Assembly (NCBI GenBank): GCA_949358305.1
Contig: OX442319.1
Location: forward strand, 12,958,001 to 13,022,000
Direction: 5' to 3'
From: Strigamia acuminata
Lineage: Eukaryota; Arthropoda; Chilopoda; Geophilomorpha; Linotaeniidae
DNA: 64,000 nt
This document shows positions 31,450 to 42,649 of the stretch, piece by piece (the first letter of the stretch is position 1; each line of letters starts with the position of its first letter). The notes beneath the pieces are model-generated. The model worked only from the letters and a program-made list of their open reading frames with translations. It was not told where the DNA came from and made no database searches. A program made the position numbers and the translations under genes.

Positions 31450-34400
31450 GTAAAACATTAGCTGCATTCAAAAATTAAAATACTTGTGTGTTAGCAATTC
31501 TAGTTTAAGTGTATTTTGAGTTTGAATTTTGAGTGTAAGAATTTTAACTCTATTTTATAAAATTGACAACATGTGAAAACTTTTACATGACATCATTGAT
31601 CACCTGATATGTAATAAATTCCAAAATATAGCATATAATACTCTCCAAGTGATTAGAAAGAAGTATGCATTGTTGGAATGTTATTATTTTTAGTGAGATT
31701 TAAATTTTTTATGCCTAGCTAGTAGAAGAGAGAAAGAAATTTTAAAAGAGTATGACCAACTGGCACCAGAGGTCATTGACAGCATCAATTCAAAGATGAA
31801 GTAATTGAACAAGAAAGAAGAAATTAAATAATAAAGCATCTAAGTAATATTTATTATCAATCTTAGTTAGAAAAATACCAAAATTTATAGTTTGAATAAG
31901 AATGGTGAAAAATTAAAGAAACAATTTAAAAACATGTTCACATGTGAGCTACCTATTTTCATGAAAATTCTTCAGAAATTGAAATTCAAAATTTTTGTAT
32001 TTATGTTTTAAGAGTGTGTAGCACAAAAATTTAAAATATCACAGGAAGTGATGTGATAAGTTGTGAAATGATGTCATATAACTACAGATAAAATTTCAAT
32101 TTGTGAGTGCTTGAATTTTAACTGAATTTTGCTTCAATTTTTATAAAACTTTGTATACAAATGTAATGCATAACTACACTTAAAATTGAAGTAAAATAGA
32201 GTTTAGTGAAATTGTATTTTAGTTTGTATTTTAACCAATTTTAGTTTTATAGACAGGAAATGATGTCATTTTTGTTTTAAAATGGTACTAAAACACAAAA
32301 TGTTTTAATTTTTGAATGCAGCTACTATCTTTATCATTTTTTTGAAAAAATTCTTTTGTCTGGAAATTTAATGGTTTATCCAAAATCTAATTTCATATAA
32401 TCTTTGTAGGGGAAATCACGTGCTAATCTTACGGTTAAACCGTACCCTGCCTTTTGGCCAGTGGCTCAAGTTTCTAGTCGTGAGTCTACAAAAATTGGTT
32501 TATTTAAATTTTAAAATCCATTTTCTTTAGCATTTGTTTTTTCATCTGGAAATCAATATCACAAGATGATAATAAAATTCAAATTCCCCAAAAAATGCAG
32601 GAATGTTAATGTAAGTATTTGATTAGCTAAATGAATTGCATTAATTTGCACTAATTTGCATTGAAAACAAACTTGATTCGTTATTAAGAGGAAGTTTTTA
32701 GTCTGCGAGTGCATCCAATACGTCACTATACTATTCGCCTATTTTTGTAACAATTGTCATTTATTGTTTTAATTTAAAGGTATTAATAGATGCCTCACCG
32801 ATCGTGGATCATTTATCCAAATATGTTATTACCACAATGCCATGTAATCGCAAAATGAACCATGCTGGAATAATCACGCAGAAAGTAAGGGTTAAGTTCA
32901 AACTTCAAAGTTCAAAAAATAAGATATTACTGTCTTAGCAGTCAAACGTGTAATGTTTAGTTTTGCAACTTTTAAAATATTAGTGCTGTTTGTTTATTCT
33001 AGGTAACAATTGTGCTAAAATTAATTCAATATTTCCTTTTAAACTTGTTTTAGTTTCACTTTATTAACCTGAAACGAAAATCGTGTGGCAATCAAGTTGA
33101 CTTAAAGAACTGCTTGCCAGCTTGTTTCAGGAAAGCGATAAACAGCAGGTACTGTGAAGTGTCGTTATGACAAAATCTGCATATCCAAACACACACATCC
33201 ATTGGATGTCAACAGGTATTGTACTTTACAACTCCTTGGCAAAAAAAATGAAATAATGGTCAAAACTAGGTTCATCACCTCTTTTAATACAATTTTCTAA
33301 ACGTAACAAAATAAATGAATAAACAATACTGTTAGGATATAATTCTACCATTATTTGGCTACAATTTTTGTTGGAATTATTCAAACATTCCCGCGCATTG
33401 CATCTTAACATCCATCAAACCTTAGTTACGATTCGGGTATAAACGTTCCTAGAATGTTCACTAGGTGCATTCAAAAAGTCTAAACCGTATGCAAAACGTG
33501 TTTCGTGTTTATACGTGACGTCATTCCCATTCCCATTGAATAACATTGAATGCACCTACTAGGTGCATTCAAAAAGTCTAAACCGTGTAAACCATCTAAA
33601 CCGTGTATTTTGACTATACAATTTTGTTAAAAGCAAACTTAAAAATTATGGTTCCATTTTGAGTAATCTGGATTTACAAAATGAAACAAGTGAATATCTG
33701 TAATGCAGGGAAGCATTACATTTTCGACTTCTAAACCTCTTCTACACTTTTCTGTATAGAAATACATCTGTCCGTCTGTCCCTAAATAAAAAAACAAACT
33801 AAAAGAAAATAATGTGGAATTTTTGGGCTCGAGAAATGCACAGACGGGCGACAACACGTCGCCAGAGGGCGTTCGGACGTAACATGGGCAGTTTGATACG
33901 TCCGATAAACGTTTTGTGGTTACAGCCAATAGGAGCTGACCATACATGTAATATAATACGTCATTTCCGGTATCAGTCTGTAATAGACGGCTAAAAGTCT
34001 AGTAAAACCAGTTTATTAATTAAACCGGAGGTCGGAAAAATACGAAAAGACCTTAGGAACCTAATACAGGTGTGCTGAGTTCATTGCCGTTGCCTGTTTG
34101 GCTCTACCTGCTTTCGTTTTTGAGGAATTGATGCGAACAGACAGACGGACAGAGCCGTTTCATTAGACTTTCTAAACATCAGGTTTAGAAGTCTAATAAA
34201 CTAGAATATGCAATTGTTTGAGACAAAAAACAATAATAGAGCAATGAGTTTAAGTGATATACAAAACATTTACTAGTTGAAATTATAACTTTTAGTTGAT
34301 GTGGATCATCGTGTTGCATTAATTACAGTTTGGATTTTCTTATAGTTTCAAGAAATAAATGTTTTTTATGTCACTTTTCCACATTGTTACATTAGTAAAT

Positions 34401-37400
34401 TGAATCAATATTTTTCAGTCCAATTTTAACCAAACCACAGCTAAATAATGGTAGAATCGTATCCTAAAAACCATCATTTATTTATTTATTTTGTTACCTT
34501 TAAGAAGTTGTAGCAAAAAACGGTTATGAACATAGTTTGACCAATATTCTATTTTGGCAAGGAGCTGTACTGTACAACTACTGAGTTGTGTGGCTTGTTC
34601 AAATGTTGGGATAAAGGTTTAGGGGCTTTCATTTGTCCTAAAGTTGAAAAAATCACTATGTTCATGTTGTTTCAGTGATTTATATTATGAGGAACTACAA
34701 AATCTACAAAAATTTAACCAAACTGAAATTAAAATTCAGTTATTGTATAAAATATTAATACATCTCATTGACAATGACAACGCCATTCAGAAATGCAAAT
34801 GTCTCGATTTATGCGATGTAACACATCAAAGTACTTCATTCAATACAGAGAAATACAAAGAAAATGTTCTACAAGTATATGCTGTGAATAATTATGTTCG
34901 AACATTGCAAGAACGTCACTCTTACGACATCATCGATTTATTGTGTGATATCGGAGGAACCATCGGTCTCTATTTCGGCATGTCATGCTTAACACTCGTT
35001 GAAATATTTGTCCACTGCTGCAAAACACCTTTCGTCAAGTCCTACAAAACAACCAAAGAAAATTGCCAGTTGAAAGAGAGAATACAAACGATACTCGAAA
35101 AGAAACAGAAAACGCAAAAACAATCATTTGTCAAAAAACTATTGAAAATGAAAACCATCGTAAAATTATTCCTGCTCTCTCTTTCGGTTTATTACATGTA
35201 CGATTTGATGGACGAGTTTCTGAAATATCCAGTCTATCAAACTGTTAGTCTCAAAAGGGACAAATTCATATATTTTCCACAAATTATTGAATGTGAAGAA
35301 AATAAGAAAATATTCGATGCTAAAATAGATTTGGCGAAAAAAATGAACGCTAATAGCAAAGATTACCAACTCATCGATTTGCTGCATCAATCATCAGAAT
35401 TCGCTAACGAGCCATTGCAATTATGGAACGCTTCATCCAATTTCAAATACTATGACGACCGAATCCAGAAACAGAAGTTGAGTGTAAGCAAATGAATATT
35501 CAAAGAAGGTGAATTTGTTTGCATACTTTTATTTTTTTACAGACTAACCCACTACATGCTGTTAATCTATCTTCTCTGTCAACAATGTTTGGACTATGCA
35601 GTGTTATCAAGAAAAGTAGCAAAAATTTCACATTCTATGCCATCTTTCAACTTGTTTAGCCACCTAAAGTTCTAACACACCAAAATGCACCCAAAATGCA
35701 CCAGCCCTGTAAAAGACTAGCCGATATATTTCATATTTTCATAATGATGGGTTTGACATTGTCACAACATCAAAACGAGTTAACGCACATGTTGGCAATG
35801 CGTGCTGACCACGCTGCTAATGTATCTCGATTGAGGAACCTCTGCACTTTAAAATATTGCTTAATTGCAGCATGAACCAAGCATGACATGAACACGTATC
35901 CATTTTTCTACCCGGCTACTTTTTTACTACCCTTTTTTCACCCGACTGCAAGTAAAGTTTGATACAAGTTAGCACGTCACCCAAATCGTCACACCAGCAC
36001 TGTAAACACTAGAAGATATGCTATTTTGAATGTATGAACGCCTTTTGTTTCAAGTCACAACACCAAAACACGAGTTAATATAATACAGTTGAAACTCTTT
36101 ATAACGAATCGCAAGGGACCGGACGAATCGATTCGTTATAACGAGAATTCGTTAAAACGAATTAGGTGAAAAAATTAAATTTCAGCACCAAGCACCATTT
36201 TTTTTGTAAACCTTGATTACCACTAGCAAGTTTCATGTTAATTTTACCCCGATTACTTAAAATTGTTGAAATTGTAGAACGGGGCAAATTAAACTCCTCT
36301 GCTATACAATTGATGGTTTCTTGCCATTGTCAATGGCATCAATAATGTTCAGCTTGTCGTGAATCAAAATTGCCTTTTGTTGGGCAGCCATTTTCATTTT
36401 CCTTTGTTTTCTAAATATGGGCATCGGATGTTGTGAGTCATGTGATCAGTTTTGAAAATTCGTTATAACGAGAGGTTATGGGTATTATAGTGTAACTGAA
36501 AACTTGTTTGTTATAACGAATAATTCGTTATATCGAAATTCGTTATAACGAAAATATTTAACATGGTGTTCTATGGCTGGCCAACCAAGTCATTTTCAAC
36601 AATTCGTTATAGCGATAATTCGTTATATCGCGATTCGTTATAAAGAGTTTCGACTGTATACCTTTGTGGACCAAAAAAACTTTCCTTGGCTACAGTGATT
36701 CTACAGTACTCAAGCAAAAGTTTTGCACGTGTTGGCAATGTGTGCTTACCATGCTTGATCTTAATTAATCAATCACGGATGCAGTGGGATATTGTGCTGG
36801 CGTCATATTTGACCACCAGGGTTACTTTGTTGATCCAGTGCCATCGACTTTCCAAAGTAACACTTAATTATTCCAAATTTAATAAGAGTTGCTACCCGCA
36901 ACAATTCCACTTTTTTCCATCATAAACACGTCATATGGAATAATTTTTTCTTTCTGCTTCTAAATCTTCCAGAAGAAGCAAAGTTCATTCCGCATAGGAA
37001 CAAGGTAAACTTGTTTAAAATGTGGAAAATCAACAAACTTCAGCCAGTGAGAAATTTTGAACATTTGAATTAAACGAATTATTTCAATTTGAGATGCATT
37101 GTAGCACTTCATTCTGCCACAAAATCAATATTTTCGTCCTAAACACATTTTCTACATACACGGTGGAAATTATGTTTTAATTCATATTTCCCGTCAATCG
37201 GTAAACTTATAATTGAATCAGAAAAACTGTCCAGAGTGCTTAGAACACATTTGTTCATTCTAGATTGAACGAGTCGATACCCCGACAAGCCCGTGTGGTG
37301 ACAACCAGGAAGTATCAGAATGTGAACAGGACTGTTATGAATCCCGACTGAATATTTCATGCAGGTCAGCATTTACATTAACACATTATTCTAGAGCATT

Positions 37401-38604
37401 TAGTTTACTGAATGAATGGCACCAACTGCAAACTTTAATTCAGAAAAAATACTAAGAGCAATAAGAGCAATAAAAGCAATGGGGTTCATGTAGTTTTTTT
37501 TTTGGGAGTTTTGGTTGGTTCCAAAAACCAACCAAAACTCCCAAGAGATTTTTGTGAAGATTTTGAAGCTTTTGCTAGCCTGCTGTGTATTGCAACCAAC
37601 TACAGGCAGTAAGTTGGAATTGGAATTGGCAAAAATTAAAAAAAAATTGAAAAAGAAAATTTTGGAAACAAAAATTTTGAGTGATTGAGCACTGTTGCGC
37701 GCCACCAAAAATCAGCTCGCACCTCACCAGTGAGGAGCGCCGCACAGTTTGGGAAACGCTGAGTTAGAGTATAGAATATAGATAGTTCTAATCCAGTTGT
37801 GTGAACTAGATAATTGCCAAAGAACTAGATATCTGCCAAGGTTCTATGAACGTTTATACACTTAATTCGATATGTACGACAGACATTACGATATAATGCG
37901 CAGGATGTTTGAATAATTCCAACAGTTTCAGCTAAATTGGCAAAATGTTTCAGTGCTTAGTTTCCGTTGGGCTTTGAACATGGGGTTCACGTAGAATTTT
38001 TTTACAAAAAGTTAACAAACATTTTCAATTGAGAAATTTTGAAATTTCACAATATATTTCCAATGTATTTCCAATATAAAAAAAAATACTACCTTCCATT
38101 TTTTAAATTTTAAATAAACTTAGCTGAAACTATTTTTTAATTTAAATTCAAATTTTCTCATGAAAGTAAATTTAAATTTTCTATATAAATTTCCAACTTG
38201 TAAATGTTTGGAAATTCACTTTTTTCTCAGTATATGCATGTATTCTAATTTCAACAATTCATAGATTACCATTTATGGAGAATAGTAATTCATCGCTTTG
38301 CACTAAATTAGAAGAAGCTAAAGCCATGCAAAAAAAATATTTGGAAACTCAAATGAAGACAAACCCTCAGAAAGACTGTAGTTGCAAATCACGCTGCCTA
38401 GAAACCATTTTCCATCCAGCAGTGGTAGAGGACAAATTAGATGGACTCAATTCACGTGTTTTATACAAGATTCCAGAAGACATTAGAGAAGTGATTGCAG
38501 AAAAGAGAACAGTTACGCTCACAAAATTGTTTTCTAATATTGGTTCTGTAATTGGTATTCTGACTGGCCTCTCAACATTTTCTGTCATAAATAATTTGAT
38601 TTAA
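30985..38604 (+). CDS. Two-unit (tandem) DEG/ENaC-type ion channel gene, copy B
   Basis: Spliced gene. Exons supported by GT-AG limits, open frame and matching phase: 30985-31449, 32410-32479, 32531-32610, 32780-32884, 33054-33148, 34676-35483, 35543-35653, 37105-37200, 37264-37364, 38265-38604. At least one unit-2 exon near 36839 is not resolved. Predicted topology: TM1a, extracellular domain a, TM2a, cytosolic linker, TM1b, extracellular domain b, TM2b. DEG/ENaC proteins are normally two-TM subunits that assemble as trimers; here two appear covalently joined. Both halves have the Cys-rich block (CKCLDLC; CSCKSRC) and GxS filter (GMS; GLS). Ligand and expression are unknown. The alternative, two genes with a misread shared exon, is less likely because exon 6 is open across the join in both copies. 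Confidence 0.75.
32410..33148 (+). CDS. Channel copy B, exons 2-5 (extracellular domain of unit 1)
   Basis: Four small exons of 70, 80, 105 and 95 nt with acceptors TTTGTAG, CTTTAG, TTAAAG and TTTTAG, and donors GTGAGT, GTAAGT, GTAAGG and GTACTG. Phases run 0, 1, 0, 0, 2 without a stop. They encode RANLTVKPYPAFWP (possible N-glycosylation), IIKFKFPKKCRNVN, KYVITTMPCNRKMN, and KSCGNQVDLKNCLPACFRK. The last parallels SPCGDNQEVSECEQDCYES in unit 2 exon 9. The first of these introns is only 51 nt. The agreement of five phases by chance is unlikely. Confidence 0.78.
33149..34675. other. Intron 5 of channel copy B, holding the duplication edge
   Basis: Non-coding. It contains a palindromic element (33463-33557) with an adjacent partial copy. 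At about 33640 begins the block also found at 9588. The left edge of the duplication therefore falls within this intron. Confidence 0.65.
33463..33612. mobile_element. AGGTGCATTC palindromic MITE, truncated, plus adjacent partial copy
   Basis: AGGTGCATTCAAAAAGTCTA at the left and GAATGCACCT at 33548-33557, with ACT on both sides. Directly after the second ACT a new AGGTGCATTC begins and decays by about 33612. Same family as 39781-39940 and 40627-40742. Confidence 0.75.
34676..35483 (+). CDS. Channel copy B, exon 6 (joins the two channel units)
   Basis: 808 nt from acceptor GTTTCAG to donor GTAAGC, joining exon 5 in phase (AG + T). It reads KCKCLDLCDVTHQSTSF, DIGGTIGLYFGMSCLTLVEI (TM2a), a basic linker rich in K and Q, KTIVKLFLLSLSVYYMYDLM (TM1b), KYPVYQTVSL, YFPQIIEC and the start of extracellular domain b. 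In a conventional subunit gene a stop would follow TM2; none is present in about 160 further codons. The copy A exon has lost 3 and 6 nt without breaking the frame. Confidence 0.85.
35543..37364 (+). CDS. Channel copy B, exons 7-9 (extracellular domain of unit 2)
   Basis: 35543-35653 starts after TTTTACAG, 59 nt beyond exon 6. 37105-37200 (TTGTAG to GTAAAC) encodes ILPQNQYF and HGGNYVLIHISRQS. 37264-37364 (TTCTAG to GTCAGC) encodes IERVDTPTSPCGDNQEVSEC and so on. A candidate exon starts at 36839 (VTLNYSKFNKSCYPQQ), but its donor is unclear. In B a deletion has also removed the pyrimidine-rich stretch before its acceptor. The Tigger-like element lies in the intron between exons 7 and 8. Confidence 0.68.
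36086..36656 (-). mobile_element. pogo/Tigger-like DNA transposon remnant
   Basis: 571 bp bounded by inverted repeats CAGTTGAAACTCTTTATAAC ... GTTATAAAGAGTTTCGACTG with TA on both sides. The minus strand from 36391 encodes MAAQQKAILIHDKLNIIDAI, then a TAG and, in another frame, AEEFNLPRSTISTILSNRGK. This is the CENP-B/psq-type DNA-binding helix-turn-helix of pogo-family transposases. The catalytic DDE region is gone. Several copies of the palindrome TTCGTTATAACGAA lie near both ends, perhaps binding sites for that domain. Absent from copy A. Confidence 0.85.
37504..37542. repeat. Perfect 17-bp hairpin
   Basis: GGGAGTTTTGGTTGGTT, a 5-base spacer, then its exact complement. It lies within a 300-bp stretch specific to copy B where copy A has 1.45 kb of other sequence. 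Confidence 0.8.
38265..38604 (+). CDS. Channel copy B, exon 10 (terminal, TM2 of unit 2)
   Basis: Acceptor TTCATAG; joins exon 9 as AG + A. It encodes CSCKSRCLETIFHPAVVE and SNIGSVIGILTGLSTFSVI, then a stop after a very short tail. The ATG at 38275 lies inside the exon. Compared with copy A the differences are substitutions only. Confidence 0.77.
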
Positions 38605-38768
38605 CAGAATTACTCGTATAATCGGAAAATGCTTTCTACTATTACTACTAAATTATAAAGATGTTTACTTAAATCTTTTAACCTTTTATAAACACAAGGA
38701 AATACAGAACAAGCAATTGTAAACTTAAAATTAAAAATTAAAAGTTAATTAAATTCTAGGTAACAATT

Positions 38769-39540
38769 GTCATTTTAACTTTGTCAAACTCGTGTCATTT
38801 TAACTTTGTCAAACTCGTGTCATTTTAACTTTGTCAAACTCGTGTCATTTTAACTTTGTCAAACTCGTGTCATTTTAACTTTGTCAAACTCGTGTCATTT
38901 TAACTTTGTCAAACTCGTGTCATTTTAACTTTGTCAAACTCGTGTATGTCATTTTAACTTTGTCAAACTCGTGTATGTCATTTTAACTTTGTCAAACTGG
39001 TGTCATTTTAACTTTGTCAAACTGGTGTCATTTTAACTTTGTCAAACTCGTGTCATTTTAACTTTGTCAAACTCGTGTCATTTTAACTTTGTCAAACTCG
39101 TGTCATTTTAACTTTGTCAAACTCGTGTCATTTTAACTTTGTCAAACTCATGTCATTTTAACTTTGTCAAACTGGTGTCATTTTAACTTTGTCAAACTGG
39201 TGTCATTTTAACTTTGTCAAACTCGTGTATGTCATTTTAACTTTGTCAAACTGGTGTCATTTTAACTTTGTCAAACTGGTGTCATTTTAACTTTGTCAAA
39301 CTCGTGTCATTTTAACTTTGTCAAACTCGTGTCATTTTAACTTTGTCAAACTCGTGTCATTTTAACTTTGTCAAACTCGTGTCATTTTAACTTTGTCAAA
39401 CTCATGTCATTTTAACTTTGTCAAACTGGTGTCATTTTAACTTTGTCAAACTGGTGTCATTTTAACTTTGTCAAACTCGTGTATGTCACTTTAACTTTGT
39501 CAAACTCGTGTATGTCATTTTAACTTTGTCAAACTCATGT
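38769..39540. repeat. 25-bp satellite with higher-order structure (copy B)
   Basis: About 30 units of GTCATTTTAACTTTGTCAAACTCGT. Variants at the unit end (CG, GG, CA, or CG with an extra TATG) follow a ten-unit pattern: TATG, GG, GG, CG, CG, CG, CG, CA, GG, GG. This occurs twice in succession with a period of 254 bp (starts near 38971 and 39225). The same array in copy A has nine simple units. Confidence 0.95.
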
Positions 39541-39780
39541 ACCACTCACACCAATCCCGAATAAATTTCTGCTGAACTTGGTCTAATAACTCAAAAGAGA
39601 CTATTACAACAAATGTTTAAAAAAAACTATCTACGAGGGGATACCCAAAAATAACCGGAATTCTTGGCCATTCTTGTGCATCAGTCTTTTATCTGCAGTT
39701 TGTTGAGAGAAGCTGTGTTCGACTGCGCTGAATTTTTTTCAGAGATTAGGTCAAAGCGGTTTGGCGATTTTCTAATGACT

Positions 39781-39940
39781 AGGTGCATTCAATAAGTCTA
39801 AAACGTATGCAAAACTCGTTTCGTGTTTGCGTGTGACGTCATTCCCATTGAATAACATGTTATTCAATGGGAATGGGAATGACATCACGTGCAAACACGA
39901 AACGAGTTTTGCATACGTTTTAGACTTATTGAATGCACCT
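39781..39940. mobile_element. AGGTGCATTC palindromic MITE, full copy
   Basis: 160-bp near-perfect palindrome, AGGTGCATTCAATAAGTCTA ... TAGACTTATTGAATGCACCT, flanked by ACT on both sides. Copy A at about 16098 has the unoccupied site with a single ACT (TAATGACTGATTT). A 3-bp duplication suits PIF/Harbinger-type integration, but no transposase in the window is shown to act on it. Confidence 0.9.
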
Positions 39941-40626
39941 ACTGATTTACACGAACAATGTAAGGAAGTGAAATTTGTTTCCTAATTCGCACTCTCAGAA
40001 CAACTGTTCTAGGAACCCATCTGCATCATCTGCTTGTATACTGATGCAAATAGGTTCTTCGAACAGTTGTTGGACAGGCTGCATTAACAATGATTGTTAG
40101 TATTAGGAATGCACTGAGTATTCGGCCCGAATATCTGGCACTATTCGGCCGAAGACCACATAGTGTTTTGAAAACCTCTAAAGCTAGGTTCACACTTGTG
40201 TTCACACTATGGGCGACGTAACGCAACACAAGGAAAAATTAGTCAAACAGAACGCATAGTCTGTTTACACTGTAGGGCAGTGTCAACAGAGCTGAAACAA
40301 TTGATGTTGCGCATGGTCAATCAGATGGCTTCAATGAGACCTGGTATTGGATCTAGTTCTAGAACTAGTTCCAGAATCCGAAAATGACGGCCTGTTTTCA
40401 TTTGGCAAAGTCTCACCAACCAGACGTTGAAGTATTCAAGTAGCCTTGTGCAAGACTTGATTTGTTGAGTCGCGTGGCGATTATAAATGGACGTTTATTT
40501 CCGCAGCCTTGTGCTAAGTGGCCATTGGTTTGGATCTATAAAATGTTTGGGAATTAATCCACCCGTTTATTGTTTTTAAATTAAAATAATTTATTCGAAA
40601 ATTTACAGTAAATCTAAAAGTACACT

Positions 40627-40742
40627 AGGTGCATTCAAAAAGTCTAAAACGTATGCAAAACGCGTTTCGTGTTTGTACGTGACGTCATTCTCATTGAATA
40701 ACATTCCCATGTTCTGCAATGGGAATGACGTCACGTACAAAC
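40627..40742. mobile_element. AGGTGCATTC palindromic MITE, right arm truncated
   Basis: Starts with ACT then AGGTGCATTCAAAAAGTCTA. The inverted half runs only to about GTCACGTACAAAC. Absent from the corresponding place in copy A (about 22510). Confidence 0.8.
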
Positions 40743-42649
40743 AAAATGTGTTTTGGTTTTTGTTCGAGTTACTGCGCACGGTTACACAGACGAATGATGT
40801 CATGTGATTTCACTTTGGTCTCGTAGTGTTTCATGGAGGCGGCCTGTCAAGTTGCGTCGGGCTGGGTGATTCTTTTTCTATTTGCAAGTCGAAATTCGGT
40901 TCATTCGTTGTGATTTTTGAGCAAGTTTGTCTGTTAATAACCGTTGAATTGGATTTTGAGCGGATTGGGCTCCGATGCTTGATTTTAAGTGAGGTTTTTT
41001 TCGAGGGAACTTTGTGTTGCGAGGTGAGTAATGGCGGCGACGGTTGGCATCTATTATCGCTTCTTTATTGTTTCAGTAGCGCTGGGTGCAATATTTTGAC
41101 AGGTTTTGAATGTTTGTATTTTTATTTTTTTATTACGACTTCTTTCAGTTAAATTTTAAATATTTGTTTATTGACTTGTTGTAACACAAATTCGTCTAAC
41201 TTGTAAGACCACACATAATAGAAATGTGTGGCATTGTTTTTGATTCAAACTATTTATCTTGCCGTATTAGCAAGTTATTTTGATTTTCAATTTAAGTATT
41301 TTCTTTTAGCTAGTGTTTACTCGATCAGTGTAAAAAAAAAAAAAATTAAAACAGTCAAAAACAAAGAAAAAGCAAAATTTCACACCTTTATTCGTGTATC
41401 CACAAAGACTTTAATGAATAGAATGGGGTTTCATTATATGTATGATTTTGCAATTTTGTGATTTTGCATTAATCACTAAATTAATAATCACGATCTAGAC
41501 ACCACTAGATTTTGTGGACGACAGGGCTGGCGTGGTCAAGTCTTTTAGGCATTTATATGTTGTATTACCAATGGAGCTTAGTAAATTTGGCCTCCACCAT
41601 GTTGTTGGCAGGAAAATTGAGTTACTGCAGTTTTAGGAAACTCGTCTGCTGTTGCGACGGTTTCTATCATTATTTTCTGCTGATTCTTTTCTTGGGCTTT
41701 TGATAGTTACTTTGTAATTGATTCAATTTTCAGTTTTTGCCTTTTGAATCTCATTTGCGGATGTTACTGGCTGCCCGTGCGCACGTCACTACCTTGCACA
41801 ACGCGTGAATTTGAAGAATTCAGTAAGAGCCATTCATTATTCTAGACACTACAACGAATTCACATTTAACAGCTAAAAGGTGTAGTCGAGGTAAAGGGTA
41901 TCCGTGGACACCGTAAACCATTTGAAAAGTGGTAACAGAATAGTATTAATGGCCAGTATTCTAGACACCATAAATAACAAAGAAACGGAAAAGGTTAGCA
42001 AGGTGAAAATTTAAACAACGTTCTTAGGATTGAACATTACTTAGACCATCTAAACTATCAAACTGTCTCTTGCTAGATCAAACTAGTGCAAGAGACTTTA
42101 CCTTTTTTAAATGATAACAATAATTAAAAAAATTTCCTATAAATAATTATTTTACAAATCAAAAAATAAATTCAAATATAGTAGTGACTGCCACCAGCTG
42201 GCATTGGCAACATTAAGTAGTGGCCGAACGATATAGCAAATAGAGGCAAGATCGCTTTTAAGTCCACAGTAACCTCAGTACCGTACTGCAAGGCACAGGG
42301 CGAACCAAGTTGTGTATGTGGTCCTTCGAACATATGGTCAGCTGTTGGTCAGGGTTGGCGATTTTCAGAGACCCCAAAATTAAAAGAAGTGGTATTTTGA
42401 ATACTTTTTCCCCGCAATTTTCTTTTGTGACCCAGAATCCCTGGCTAGCAAAACTACGATAAAATTTTTGTTTTAAGGTGGACGGACGGCGCCCCTCTTG
42501 TGAGGCACCCTTGTGGCATTTTTTAACAATTCATGACACTTTACATTCACTTATGTCATGCGTCATCCAATCTCAACTAAAAACACTGCCTAGACGTTGG
42601 CTTCACTGCTCCTTTTGATTTCGCACGACCTCGCCCTTCTACAAACACC

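Noticed and set aside
36686-36925. 79-codon open frame including LSKVTLNYSKFNKSCYPQQ
   Set aside because: The upstream part is intron; only the part from about 36839 may be a channel exon, so the frame as a whole is not a gene.
40826-41703. Short open frames in duplication copy B
   Set aside because: They are not kept in copy A (22600-23700), where small changes break them.
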